Shown piece by piece: positions 1 to 10,238 of a DNA stretch of 64,000 bases. This DNA is from Panorpa germanica. Lineage: Eukaryota; Arthropoda; Insecta; Mecoptera; Panorpidae. Numbering within the stretch: the first letter of the stretch is position 1; each line of letters begins with the position of its first letter. The notes beneath the pieces are model-generated. The model saw nothing but the letters and a program-made list of their open reading frames with translations. It was not told the DNA's origin and ran no database searches. The stretch is taken from assembly GCA_963678705.1 (NCBI GenBank), contig OY783203.1, positions 38,192,347-38,256,346 on the forward strand, in the 5' to 3' direction. The position numbers and the translations under genes were made by a program.

Positions 1-504
1 GCCTTTTGAAGGATAAATACTTTGCCTTGGTGTTCTTTATTTAAAAATATAAAAATGGAATAAACACATATTTTCCTTGTGGCGTTCGTTATTGATTTTT
101 GCGATACTTCGAAAATAAAATATTCGTTTATAATAATAGAATTCTTTTGTAAGATTCTAATGGAAAACTGTTGCTGAATGTGGCATATGCTTTGCTTCTG
201 TATTTGAAATTGATTTACAAAACAATTCTTTTTTATTTTTTTAACATACTTTTTATTTTAATCTTCCCTTATTTATATTTTTATGTATCTTGTTTTTGAA
301 TGTGGATTTTGAATCTGATTCACTAATGCAGAGGTCCCTAAATTTTTAGAGTTTGCGGGCGAAATTGAGGTATTAAAGGTATAATAGTATCTCGGCTTAC
401 GAACTCCTCAAGCTACGAATAGAAACAAATCTGGTTACGAACGTAATTTAGGTAGCGTCCCGGGTTACGAACGCACAAACGTTGCGTCCTTGGTCTCTAT
501 TTTT
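1..504. other. Left edge, no gene seen
   Basis: AT-rich, no open frame. Contains GGCTTACGAACTCC, GGTTACGAACG and GGGTTACGAACGC, words belonging to the dispersed repeat at 505-700. Confidence 0.4.
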
Positions 505-700
505 TTCTCTACAAAATAGGAAATTTTCATGAACTTCCCTGGAGCCGTTTCAGAGCTTGGAACATTATAATATCGGAGGATAAGAGTAATGCACAAGCAC
601 AAACTGTACCAAAGCAGCTACAAATATAATGAAATTACAATCATATTTTTGCTACAGGCCCCGGGATGGCTTAATCTGACACTGAATTCATTCAAACAAT
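505..700. repeat. Dispersed repeat, copy 1
   Basis: Shares TTTTTTCTCTAC-AAATAGG, GGAAATTTTCA, GGAGCCGTTT, GGAACATTATAATAT and GGCTTAAT with the block at 19380-19565. Preceded by three TTACGAAC-like words (about 397-470). No coding potential. Confidence 0.55.
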
Positions 701-1264
701 AATTCGAAGTAATATATCCTAAAAATAAGCCGGTTCTTAATTTTATTATACATTTGTATTTTACATTTACATTTATAAAAGTTATAACAATGCATAAGAA
801 TTAAGTTTACTCGATATTTTTGCCATCGTATATTTCTCGTATTATTCGTATATTTTTGATATTGCAAGTTTTGAAATAATAATTAGATTATGAATTGTTC
901 TAAGAACATTTGAAAGAAAATTGTACTTTTAATTAATTGGTTGGATTGGATTCAAATATATTTCAAAACTACGTAGTAAACGTAAAATGGCTAAATGACC
1001 ACCTGCTGACTTTAGTAAAAATATTTTTCACGTTTTCAAAGGTCACGTGTTGTTTTTCTCGATTTCAATGTGAGTAGTGATCATCAAACTGCATTTTCCG
1101 AGCTGTCAAATACAGTCTATTTTCAAATAAATTATTTTTCTTGGAATTTACATGATAAACATCTTTCCAATAAATAATTATTATGTAATATACTCGCAAT
1201 GCTGCAATTACAAATGTCATATAACATTTATAATGAATATATTGATTATTGATTACAACAATGC

Positions 1265-1635
1265 TAGGCCGGGGCGGCCTTAGCTATTGCGAGGCCCCGG
1301 GCAGCAGAACTTTGCGAGGCACTTGTTCTTTGTATAAATTTTGTAAATTGTAAGTAAGTATTTTTGATGATAATTGATGAGAAATAAAATTTTATACTGA
1401 AAGTTTTATAAAAGTTTACAAGCACAAAGACGACAAATATTAATAATAATAAACTAAGGTACATGAATGCCTTAAAAGATATTAGCGCAGTGATTCTAGT
1501 GGGGTTTCTAAAGAGCAAGGCGTGAGATTCAAACACATATATAGTATTGAATTTTTCTACTTGGGTTGTTGCGCGAGAATTCGAAGCCCCGGGCAGTTAC
1601 CCTGCATGCCACCCCCTAAGGCCGCCTATGGTGCT
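1265..1635. mobile_element. GC-ended inverted-repeat element
   Basis: Left end GGCGGCCTTAGC with GAGGCCCCGGGCAG; right end GAAGCCCCGGGCAG with CCCCCTAAGGCCGCC. The ends are imperfect inverted repeats and stand out as GC-rich in an AT-rich context; TGCTAGG occurs just outside both. The interior is AT-rich without coding sequence. Confidence 0.55.
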
Positions 1636-1965
1636 AGGTCTATACTTGAATTTGAAATTTGTAGTTAGGATATACCCTTATTTACTTCGTCTTATATACT
1701 ATATATCGTCTCTATAGTATTTCCATAGTTTTTGAATTTTGTGATACAGAATAAAAATATTTAAATAATTAATAGTAAAATTGGGCGGCACTTATTAAAA
1801 ATAGACTCAAGAAGTTATCTTTCTCTAACTGTAGTTAGAGTCTCTAATTAGAGAACTTTCTCTAATTAGAGTCTGTAGTTAGAGAACTCTAATGTAGTTC
1901 TTTCAAAAAATTTAGGTTGTGTCACTATTTAACTCAGCAGGCCGATATGTCTACGCTTAATAGAA

Positions 1966-2048
1966 TTTTTATTTAACGTGGATCTATTTCCGATGCTGAG
2001 CCTTATCACCGACGACATCCTACAATGTTCACAGTATTATTGTTGTTA
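1966..2048 (-). mobile_element. SINE 3' fragment (minus)
   Basis: Minus-strand reading carries the family tail: ATGTCGTCGGTGATAAGG, CTCAGCATCGGAAATAG and CACGTTAAATAAA. The head is missing. Confidence 0.6.
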
Positions 2049-2917
2049 TAGCCCCTAAAAATTAGTTCACAACACAATTCTTAGTGCGATGGTGGGTCTC
2101 CAACGGTTACGTGCAACTGGTTGTTTCTTAAGTGTAAAAAGAGGGCAATAATTTTTTAATAAATAATCTATTAATTTGTTATTGGAACTAGACAATAATA
2201 AAAGCTGGATTAAGCTCAGACTAAGAAAATTAATTTCTCCTTTTTTAATCGATTTTCTCACTACAAACATGTTTTCGTGTCGTAGTAATTTCGAAGCACG
2301 TTCTATGCCACAGTTAGAATATATATCTAGTTAATATTTCTTTACGTACAGGTATAGAAATTTCGTATTTTAAAGTTTATCTTTATAAATGGGGGGTGGC
2401 CTATTTACACGATTTGAAATATCGCCGAGATAAAGGTTCGAACATTTCCGACTCGAGTTTTTGACTGAATGTCGATTCAGATAATAGGTCATGTCTGAGA
2501 ATATCTTATGCGAATTTTATACGCTTCTGATCCTGATATTATTTGTAGTGCTATTTACTTACTGTAGAACTATGCCATTTACTATTAAAAAATATTTAAT
2601 TTTATCTGTTGACATTCTACAACTCTACTTCTATTTTGAATGGACTATTTTTTAGCTCCTAGGTTATGCATAATATCCAGTCAACTGTACTACCTGAGGT
2701 TGTAGCTCGCTTAGGATATCACATAAAGAAATTTCAATCAAAAACGCATTTTTCAAACTTGAGTGTCTATTTGAAAAAAAAAATATACAAAAATTAAAAA
2801 TTACATGAAAATAAAATATTTTGATAATTTCTTTAGAATAATACAAAAAATTATAGCTACATACTTTCTGGTACTAATATATTAAATTAATTAGAAACTT
2901 TAGTGGATTAGAGGGTT

Positions 2918-3114
2918 TTACAATTTCTTAGTTACTAGAGGTTTTCTAATGCAGAAAGTGTCCACTTGAACAGGTATCTCGATTACCTGGACAACTCCTC
3001 CGTCCATTATAACTAAGTCTTCATTTAATAATTCTTTAAAAATTTCATTGTAAAAACCATTTAATAAATGTTCAGGAACAACCGAACTAAAAATATAAGT
3101 TTGATCGAGGTATT
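2918..3114 (-). CDS. JHAMT-like exon 3 (C-terminus)
   Basis: Terminal exon, 197 nt including the stop. The acceptor is the pyrimidine-rich TTTTTTTCCAG ending at 3115. Two bases complete the Glu codon begun in exon 2, giving EYLDQTYIF and onward. It ends in a hydrophobic strand plus a basic tail (PLVTKKL), as is usual for JHAMT C-termini. Confidence 0.8.
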
Positions 3115-4879
3115 CTGGAAAAAAATATTTCATTAAATAACATTGTTTTTTCATTATCATATTCCAATATAAATAACGTTCTGATAAATATCCCCTTTAG
3201 GCTGTTCTCACACTGGTACAGACTAGAGTAGATAGAGAGTATTCGAGTTGTTTCTAAGTAATACACTTTATCATGAAATGAAGCTTCTACTTAAATTTTT
3301 ATAAATACTCCACTTTATCGAATGTAATAATACATCGTATTATATTTCTGTATCGTTTGCCTTCTCAAAGATCTGCTTTTCGTTAAATCATAAACATAAA
3401 GAAACGTTGGTAAATAAACAACTGCGGTTTAATTATTAATATATATAGCGCCTGCGGTAAATAATATGCAACTATAATAACAGATATACTGTGACCGTAT
3501 TACTGCGTAAATTGAGCTGTTAGTGAAATAATGCGAAATATTCGGATTTGATGACGTTATAACGACATTAGATTGTCGTCTCATATACGACAATCCCATT
3601 ACGAAGATTTTTCTGCTTTTATTTAAAAAAAATCATTTCGTTTCTCATACCTTTCATTTGTTGTAAACTAGTAAATTTTTCTCTATAAAGATCTGCGCTA
3701 TGTATACAATATAATCCTGCTTCAATCAATTTGTCTCTAATTTTTGTAATAATATCCCCACCAAATTGAAACGGTGACGCTCCACGTAGTATGTCCCCAA
3801 CATGCTTTCTCCATTTATAATCCATTGCCAAGATGATGTTAAATATAAAACTAGAGGATTCAAACAAAAATATTCCGGATCCATATGTATTAAGCAGTTT
3901 TTTTATATTATTGCATGATATACTGTAATTAAAATTTATAAAACGATTAGAGTTATAAACGTACAAACACATATTTCTCTAAATAAAAGTATACGAAGTC
4001 TGATCAAAGAGTAACGACAATTTTTTTAATTTTGGGCTAAGGGGTTATCCATAAATTACATCACACATTGTCACGCTTTGTCACACATTGCATACACCCT
4101 GTTGCGAAGTCACAAATTTGAAAAAAAAAAAGTCTTTATAGTCTTCTTTTGCTTTTTGGTCTTAATATTTTTTTTTAAGTATAATTTTAGATTATATGTG
4201 AAAGCCAAGTTTTTGCGATGAATATTGCAATATTTATTTATTTTAAAATACGAAACAAACGATTTCATAAGATTACCGTCCTGGAAGTAAGGGATTATAA
4301 AGAGAGGTTAGCCAAAATTCAACTGTCATGATGCGCTAGATATTGTTCTTGCCACTTTCTTTGTTTCCTAAGATGAACAAGACATTAAAAGGACAAATTG
4401 CTCAGTGACTTTCTGGTTATACTACTCATTATGTTGCACAAACGTTTAAAAACGTTTAAACCATTTTAAAAATCCCGTTATTTTTTGATAAAACCTCGTA
4501 TACTTAATTACCTAATATCATGAACCCAACGCAAACACCAAAATGATATTATGTGATCAAAAGTTTCATCATGTGTTATTTCTTTATTTAAAAGATCCAT
4601 ATGCTTAAAACTAATTCTGTGACTGTCATGAACATATCGTTTTTTCGCTCTCTTTATCACAATCTCATCTGTATCAGTTCCAACAATTTTCAAAATCGAC
4701 TCCGGTAACAATGGGATCAAGTCTTCAAACATAGCTATACCGTTCCCACACCCAATATATAAAAGCGAACTTGGTTCATTTCTTTGCAAATATAATTCAC
4801 TCTCATATTGTTTGAATTTAGCAATAGCTTGGGTACGTTTTAATGGATGTGAATTTTTTATTATATTTGGAATGTCCAT
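2918..4879 (-). CDS. Juvenile hormone acid methyltransferase-like protein, 3 exons, 278 aa
   Basis: Class I SAM-dependent methyltransferase of the insect JHAMT family, which methylates juvenile hormone acid or farnesoic acid in the cytosol. CDS join on the minus strand: 4512-4879, 3651-3922, 2918-3114 (837 nt, 278 aa, the usual family length). Junctions are AG|GTAATT to ATTACAG and AAAG|GTATGAG to TTCCAG, with matching phases 2 and 1. Visible: SAM-binding motif I LLYIGCGNG near residues 39-47, an acidic GTDTDE loop near residue 67, and the conserved FWCLRWVHD with Trp118. I chose the ATG at 4879 (MDIPNII) because it gives the family's N-terminal length; an in-frame ATG at 4909 would add 10 residues. 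Odd: the Gln that family members usually carry in an LQ-R-D-A segment near residue 14 is Lys here (PLKRTQA). It may be a paralogue with a different substrate. No frameshift or internal stop. Family assignment is from memory of the fold and motifs. Confidence 0.85.
3651..3922 (-). CDS. JHAMT-like exon 2
   Basis: Central exon, 272 nt. The acceptor TAATTACAG ends at 3923 and the donor AAAG|GTATGAG begins at 3650. It encodes the NIKKLLNTYGSGIFLF segment, which corresponds to the family's 'NIxxLLKPGGxxLLxF' strand, and the region containing WRKHV and SPFQ. Reading is open throughout. Confidence 0.83.
4036..4115 (+). mobile_element. Fragment of a GTCACA-rich MITE family
   Basis: GGGGTTATCCATAAATTACA, TCACACATTGTCAC and CGAAGTCACAAATTT in the JHAMT-like intron 1. 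The same type of sequence appears in reverse at 63105-63200. Known by type from many insect genomes; the superfamily is not determined here. Confidence 0.45.
4512..4879 (-). CDS. JHAMT-like exon 1
   Basis: First coding exon of the JHAMT-like gene. It encodes the N-terminal helix, SAM-binding motif I (IGCGNG) and the segment through WVHDI. The donor is AG|GTAATT at 4511-4510 and the exon ends with two bases of a codon, completed by the first base of exon 2. An upstream in-frame ATG at 4909 is the alternative start. Confidence 0.83.
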
Positions 4880-4929
4880 GATTGTTAACCTAAAACTGTT
4901 AAATGTCATAAATATTTGTGTTTTAAGAA

Positions 4930-5465
4930 GTTATATACAGTTATTAGGCCCAAAAAAAGTGATTTTTTAAGAATATATCCTGAGAAGACTTTTAAATGTA
5001 CTAATGTAAAAATTTATACACATATTATGGTAACTATTAACTGTCTTTTAACATTTTTATATTTGTAAAAATAATAATTTTAAAGCTGCTATAGCTGATC
5101 TCCCGGAGGTCCTCTCAAAAAAGGCATCTTGGGGTGAAAAAAGAAAAATCGATTTTTGACCTTAAATTATTTATAAAAAAAAAAAACATTTGTGAGAAAA
5201 AACCTTCTATTAATTACTAAAAAATATACTTAAGAAACTTGTGTTAAAATTTGAGACTGATCGGTTCAGCAGTTTCTGAGAAATCTTGGTCGCCGATTTT
5301 AAAAACACAGTTTTCTGAAAAACGTATTTAAAGTTTAATTTTTTTTTCAACTTACATAACTTCCAAAATAATCGCCGGATTTACATGAAATTTTCTGTGT
5401 CTAAACTAAAATAAACGTACATTACGAAAATGAATTATTTTTTTTAAATAGGAACTGTATATAAC
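4930..5465. mobile_element. MITE-like element with 13-bp inverted ends, upstream of the JHAMT-like gene
   Basis: GTTATATACAGTT at 4930-4942 and its exact complement AACTGTATATAAC at 5453-5465. The interior has CTCCCGGAGGTCCTCTC and no open frame. It lies within 60 bp of the first exon of the JHAMT-like gene, so it occupies its proximal upstream region. Confidence 0.55.
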
Positions 5466-5784
5466 CCCTTAAGTACATACGCAGTAAACACGAAAGTCAT
5501 ATATAATGTCACAACAAGATAATGTAGAATTTCCATAGGAGTTTCGTTAGTAGCACATATCTTATGTAAAATATGTGCAACTGCTCATTGCCCTTATTGA
5601 AGTGGACTCCTAAACCAATCTTTTACAAACCACCAGATATAATGTAATCTATCATAAATTTACACTACAATAAATAGAATCTGAAATTTCAGAAAACTGT
5701 TAAATTATTTATACGTTGTGCATTTTGTATGCATTGTCAATTTTTTGAGCTATAAACTTATAATTTATTGAAATAAGTGTATGG

Positions 5785-6250
5785 CAATAAAAGTTTTTTG
5801 CGTACACGTGTTTTTGAGTGGTTTAAGCGTTTTCAACATGGCCGAGAAGACGTTCAAGATGATTCACGCCCGGGTTGCCCTTCCACGTCAAAAACACATT
5901 ACAATATCCATTAAGTATTCGTGAGATTGCTGAAATTGTAAGAATTGATAAAGAATCCGTAATTTTACATAATAATTTTAACATGCAAAAAGTGTGTACC
6001 TAAATAGTGCCTAAAATTTTCACGTTTGAACAACAAGAAGCTCCGTAAAATTACACTTTACTCTTTCAAAGTCTTATTTACCGGATCTTCGTCGGCTTTT
6101 TTCAGTACACGCGTTCTGAAGAAGCTGACAGAAGAAGACTTCCAGCACTGTTTTGAACAATGGAATATTCGTATGGAGCGTTTAGGGATAGAGGAGAAGT
6201 GTATATTGAAGGTGATAATAAGTGAAATCAAAATAAAATGTTTTTCAGTG
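5785..6250 (+). pseudogene. Internally deleted mariner transposase relic
   Basis: In shifting frames this reads as recognisable mariner transposase pieces: an N-terminal part near 5812-5880 (FEWFKRF, then GREDVQDD and RPGCPST), a middle part near 5985-6025 (ILHNNFNMQKVC), and the C-terminal EEDFQHCFEQW-IRMER near 6140-6185. The catalytic DDD region is missing between them, and stops and frameshifts are frequent. Dead, class II, non-autonomous. Confidence 0.75.
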
Positions 6251-6854
6251 TCAGTCTCGTTATTTAATAGCCGCAGCTCGTATCTTCTTTCCAGTAAGAT
6301 ATTTAATCAATTATTATTTTTATTTATTATTATTATTTAAATAAATAAAATGTAACTTGTTGATGTTATATATTGTTTGGATGTTACACAAGACGAGATT
6401 AGTCTTATAATCGAATAATATTTTGAATATGTTAAAAACAATTAATCTATCAGTTATTTATATAAGCATTACATGTTGTAATACTGTTTCTAGTAATCAC
6501 ATAATTAATTTATAAATGTTTAAATGCAATTCATGTATATTTGCAGACAAATGTTCTTCAATAGTAATTTATATGATATACTCGTATCTCTCTGTGAAAT
6601 GAATTATATATTATCATCAAAACAAGGAAAGAAATTGTTTAAGAAAATATTAATTAAAATTTTTTAACTAAAAGTACTTGCGGTCATATCACTGATAGGC
6701 AAACCGGCAGAACCGTATTTCTCTATTACTAATTAATTATAAATAGCCTTTAATTAAAAAACAGATGGACGTATACAATATAAAGTAATATTGCCCATTA
6801 GAGACCATATAGTCACAAATCAGACAATTACATGCATATATTACTGTCGAGGAT

Positions 6855-7320
6855 AATGAAATTACTGGAGTAGATATATCGGGGTGGAAGAAACCAAAGC
6901 GTTGAAAAAAATACAAGAAAGGTATATGAAATGGGTGTAAGAAGTAATGGAAATGCACATTAGCGTATCTGGTGATGGAAGAATTGAAAAGGAAAAAAAT
7001 AAGAATATAAGCAGTGGGGAGAGCAGTAAGATATGAGGAAAAAATAAGAAAGGCAAATAGGATGATCTTGATGACGATACTTGCAGAGGATAGAAGAGAA
7101 AAGGGGGGAACGAAAATGAGAAAGAGTACTATGAAAACAATGTAATGGCGATAGAAGAAGCATGGAGAAGAAGGAAGAAGCGTGGAGGAACACCTAAGAA
7201 CAACAAGAGACGGTGGCGAAAATTGTCAAAGGAAATACAGTGAGAAATTCAAAATAATATGGGAGAGGGTAAAACTAGCGTACATGTCAGAAAGAAGAAA
7301 CCTTCATCATTACCTTAAGT
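6855..7320 (+). pseudogene. Decayed non-LTR retrotransposon ORF fragment
   Basis: The purine-rich plus strand reads KALKKIQERYMKWV, later EEAWRRRKKRGGTP and RRWRKLSKEIQ, with several stops. Lys/Arg/Glu-rich tails after an 'ERYMKWVLG'-type motif are common in the C-terminal part of insect non-LTR element ORF2 proteins. Assignment by resemblance only. The minus-strand frames here are shadows. Confidence 0.4.
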
Positions 7321-7329
7321 CCAAGTCTT

Positions 7330-8400
7330 ATGGATTTGTATAAAACTAATCATAATAACCAATATAGTCACATTTTGGTTTACTTTTAACGCCTCTGATT
7401 ACGGGAAAAACATTAAAACATTGAATAAAAAAATAAACATACATACGAGTAAATAAGAAATTCAATAACAGAAAATTAAATAACAATTATAGTTCAAATT
7501 ACTGGAGTTCCGTGGCGACTCATACTCAAACGAGATTATAATAACCGTATAAATTCACCATTGTAATTTTATCTTATTCGTTTCTATACGTTATAAAACA
7601 CACATTTTTGTTGTATGAGTGACCGCCGAATTTTCGAAATTTAGTACTGTTATGTTATTAAAAGAGGCGAAATATTCAAATAAATACAAAAGCACTCCGC
7701 ATACCGATAGCAACATTTACGTAGTAAATTCGTTATTTCGTGTTTTCTGGAGTAATAATAGATATGTACAATATTTTTTTAGGACTTCTCAGTAAACAAT
7801 TTCGAATTCATTCCAAATCATATTTATTAAAATCTATGAACTTTTGGCATAAAAGAATTTGCTCACATTTCAATCGTTCATAAGAAAAATTTTCCTATTA
7901 CGATTTACAAATGTTGAGCCCACTTCATCTTTCAGAATTCCAGCGCCGAACAGTTGATGCAAACTACAATTAACAAATGGCAAAAAATTTACATATCGAG
8001 CTATTTCACCAAATTGCTTACTGATTACACTTTTCAACATCTATTACAAAGTTACAGCGATATTACTGCGTTACTGCGTATCACGTAGCAAACACAAAAT
8101 TTCGAATATTATTTATAACCGTAAAAAATATTATTTCACAATAATATTATGAAGAACACTAAAACATAACTGCTTAAAAAAGTTCTTTAGAAACTATTTG
8201 CCCAGGTTACACTAAAGTAACATTTATTCAACAAAAGTAAAATAGAATATGTAAATGCTACATAACTCTATATGTAAACATAAATATCAAGCAAAACGAA
8301 TGTTGCATTTATGTATCAGTTACTTTTAAGCGTATCTGCTATATAAATGTTATTTTCATGACTGCTGTAATAGTACGAGATTTAGTACAACGTTTTCGAG
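7330..8400. other. Gene-free AT-rich stretch
   Basis: No frame, inverted repeat or recognisable element seen. Confidence 0.4.
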
Positions 8401-8440
8401 AAAGAATTTTATTAAGGCTGGTTTTTAATATTCCTTTTTT

Positions 8441-8661
8441 ATTGAAACTTGGTAGGGATGCAACACATCTGGATGCTGGGAGCGGTTGCGTTTACCTGTG
8501 GAACTTTTTCGTAAAAAAAATTTGGTAATATATATTTTTTTAATTATTAAGATAGTGTCTGGACGGAGTCAAATGTCAGGCACTTTAGGTTTATATTACT
8601 AAAAAGATATAGAAAATTAAGGAAAAAAAAATGATTTGAAAATACGATATTTGTACCTGTT

Positions 8662-8743
<82 letters not shown>

Positions 8744-8806
8744 TACATAAAGGTAAACGCAACCGCTCTCAGCAGCTAAATGTGCTGCAATCCTACCAAA
8801 CATCAA
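8441..8806. mobile_element. Inverted-repeat element with internal (TA)n
   Basis: Arms of about 55 bp (8441-8498 and 8751-8806) are inverted copies of each other with about 85% match, both ending inward in GAGCGGTTGCGTTTACCT or its close variant. A (TA)n of about 76 bp (8665-8740) sits just inside the right arm. No genes. Confidence 0.7.
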
Positions 8807-8939
8807 TAAGAAAACAAATTTTAAAAAATAACCGTAATAAAATTATTTTTCTCGTTTTTAAATTTATTTTCTCTTATACTATGAATATTATGTGAGTAAT
8901 AAAGTGAGTACATATATAGTAATTTTTAAAATAGATTAA

Positions 8940-9357
8940 GGAGACTGTCCGAAAAATTTGACCAATTTTCATTTTTGTAGTTTCTCAAAGATTCATGTTT
9001 TAATATTTCTAAGTTAAAATATTATGCCGAAATTATAAAATACTGCGCAGGTCATGTACTAATTATCAGATTGAGTCCAAATTTTAAACGATAATGTAAA
9101 GCATATTTCAGATATCAGTTACCATAGCACTATACTAGCTTTAGAAAATTTTGCCAGCTTCGTATGTTCTCAAAATCGATGGAGCACTTAGACAATTTTA
9201 TTATGAATGACACTACAATGAAGTTATAGTTATGAAATAACTATCTCATGTTAATAAAATTATTCATGAAAATACATTAATACATAATAAATAAACTCGA
9301 AGTCTTTTTTAAAAGAAAAATTAAAAATTAGACAATTTATTTTCCGAACAGTCCCAT
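8940..9357. mobile_element. MITE with imperfect inverted ends
   Basis: Left GGAGACTGTCCGAAAAATT; right TTTTCCGAACAGTCCC. Both ends lie next to TTAA-like sequence (GATTAAG; CATTAATG). Interior AT-rich, no frame. Confidence 0.55.
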
Positions 9358-9907
9358 TAATGTTTAAATGAAGTTAATGTTAGAATAAATATATATATTT
9401 TTGTGTTTTAAAAAAATTAAAAAATATTCACAGAAGCAATAAAACTGGAACTCAACACTCACCAAAAGAAAATATTAAACTAATAAAGTGCAATTAAGTT
9501 TCGTTAGATATTCGTGCACTTATGACGAGCAAATAATCTATTTAGATTCTTCTATGACAACTATGACAACAACTCACCTTGTGATTATATTTTAAACAAC
9601 AAATTCCTATAGTTTATTCTAGTAATAAATTAACTATAGTATACTATGCAAACAAATAACTCGACGTATTTAATATTAATAACGTAAAAGATTGTTTAGA
9701 ACAAAAAACAATGCCTTAGATCTGAATAGCGTGGGTTAATGTTGCCAGATTTCAGAACGTAGTCGTAAATAAATAAATAAACAGTTATTCAAGTTATTCC
9801 ATTATTGTCATAGATTAATAGAATTATACAACTCTTATAATTTGAAATTTGTACTGATTTTCATTCAGTAAATTATTTATCAATAGCATATTAGGCATAT
9901 TATAGCA

Positions 9908-10032
9908 GTACTAGAGTTTACCCCCGATTGATTGTCTTTTGTGTGTGAATGGAATTTCATTTCAAATTTTAATTCCATTTTTAAATTGAAATATTTAAAT
10001 CGTTCTATATTAATTTTACAAATAACAACAAA
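9908..10032 (+). repeat. Left direct repeat flanking the 841-aa gene
   Basis: Starts CTAGAGTTTACCCCCGATTG, then TGTCTTTTGTGTGTGAATGG, TTTCATTTCAAATTTTAA, CCATTTTTAAATTGAAAT, and ends AATAACAACAAAT. Matches 13280-13403 with scattered differences. Confidence 0.75.
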
Positions 10033-10238
10033 TTATTTTTCATCCAGTGGTGAATAGTAATTCTTTAAAACAACACCGGTTTATAGCTCTTTGTGACGTA
10101 TTTATATTGTAATTAAATAAATAATATAAAATCAAAGCTTTAATTAATCGAATACAAAGTAACGTTGCTTAAAAATATACTTATAAGTAATTACGAGTAT
10201 ATATTACTCGAATGTTAGCGAATAGAATTTAAAAAAAA

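Noticed and set aside
6737..7193. Minus-strand Phe/Leu/Ser-rich frames of 64-77 codons
   Set aside because: Shadows of a purine-rich plus strand, which itself reads as a decayed retroelement ORF.
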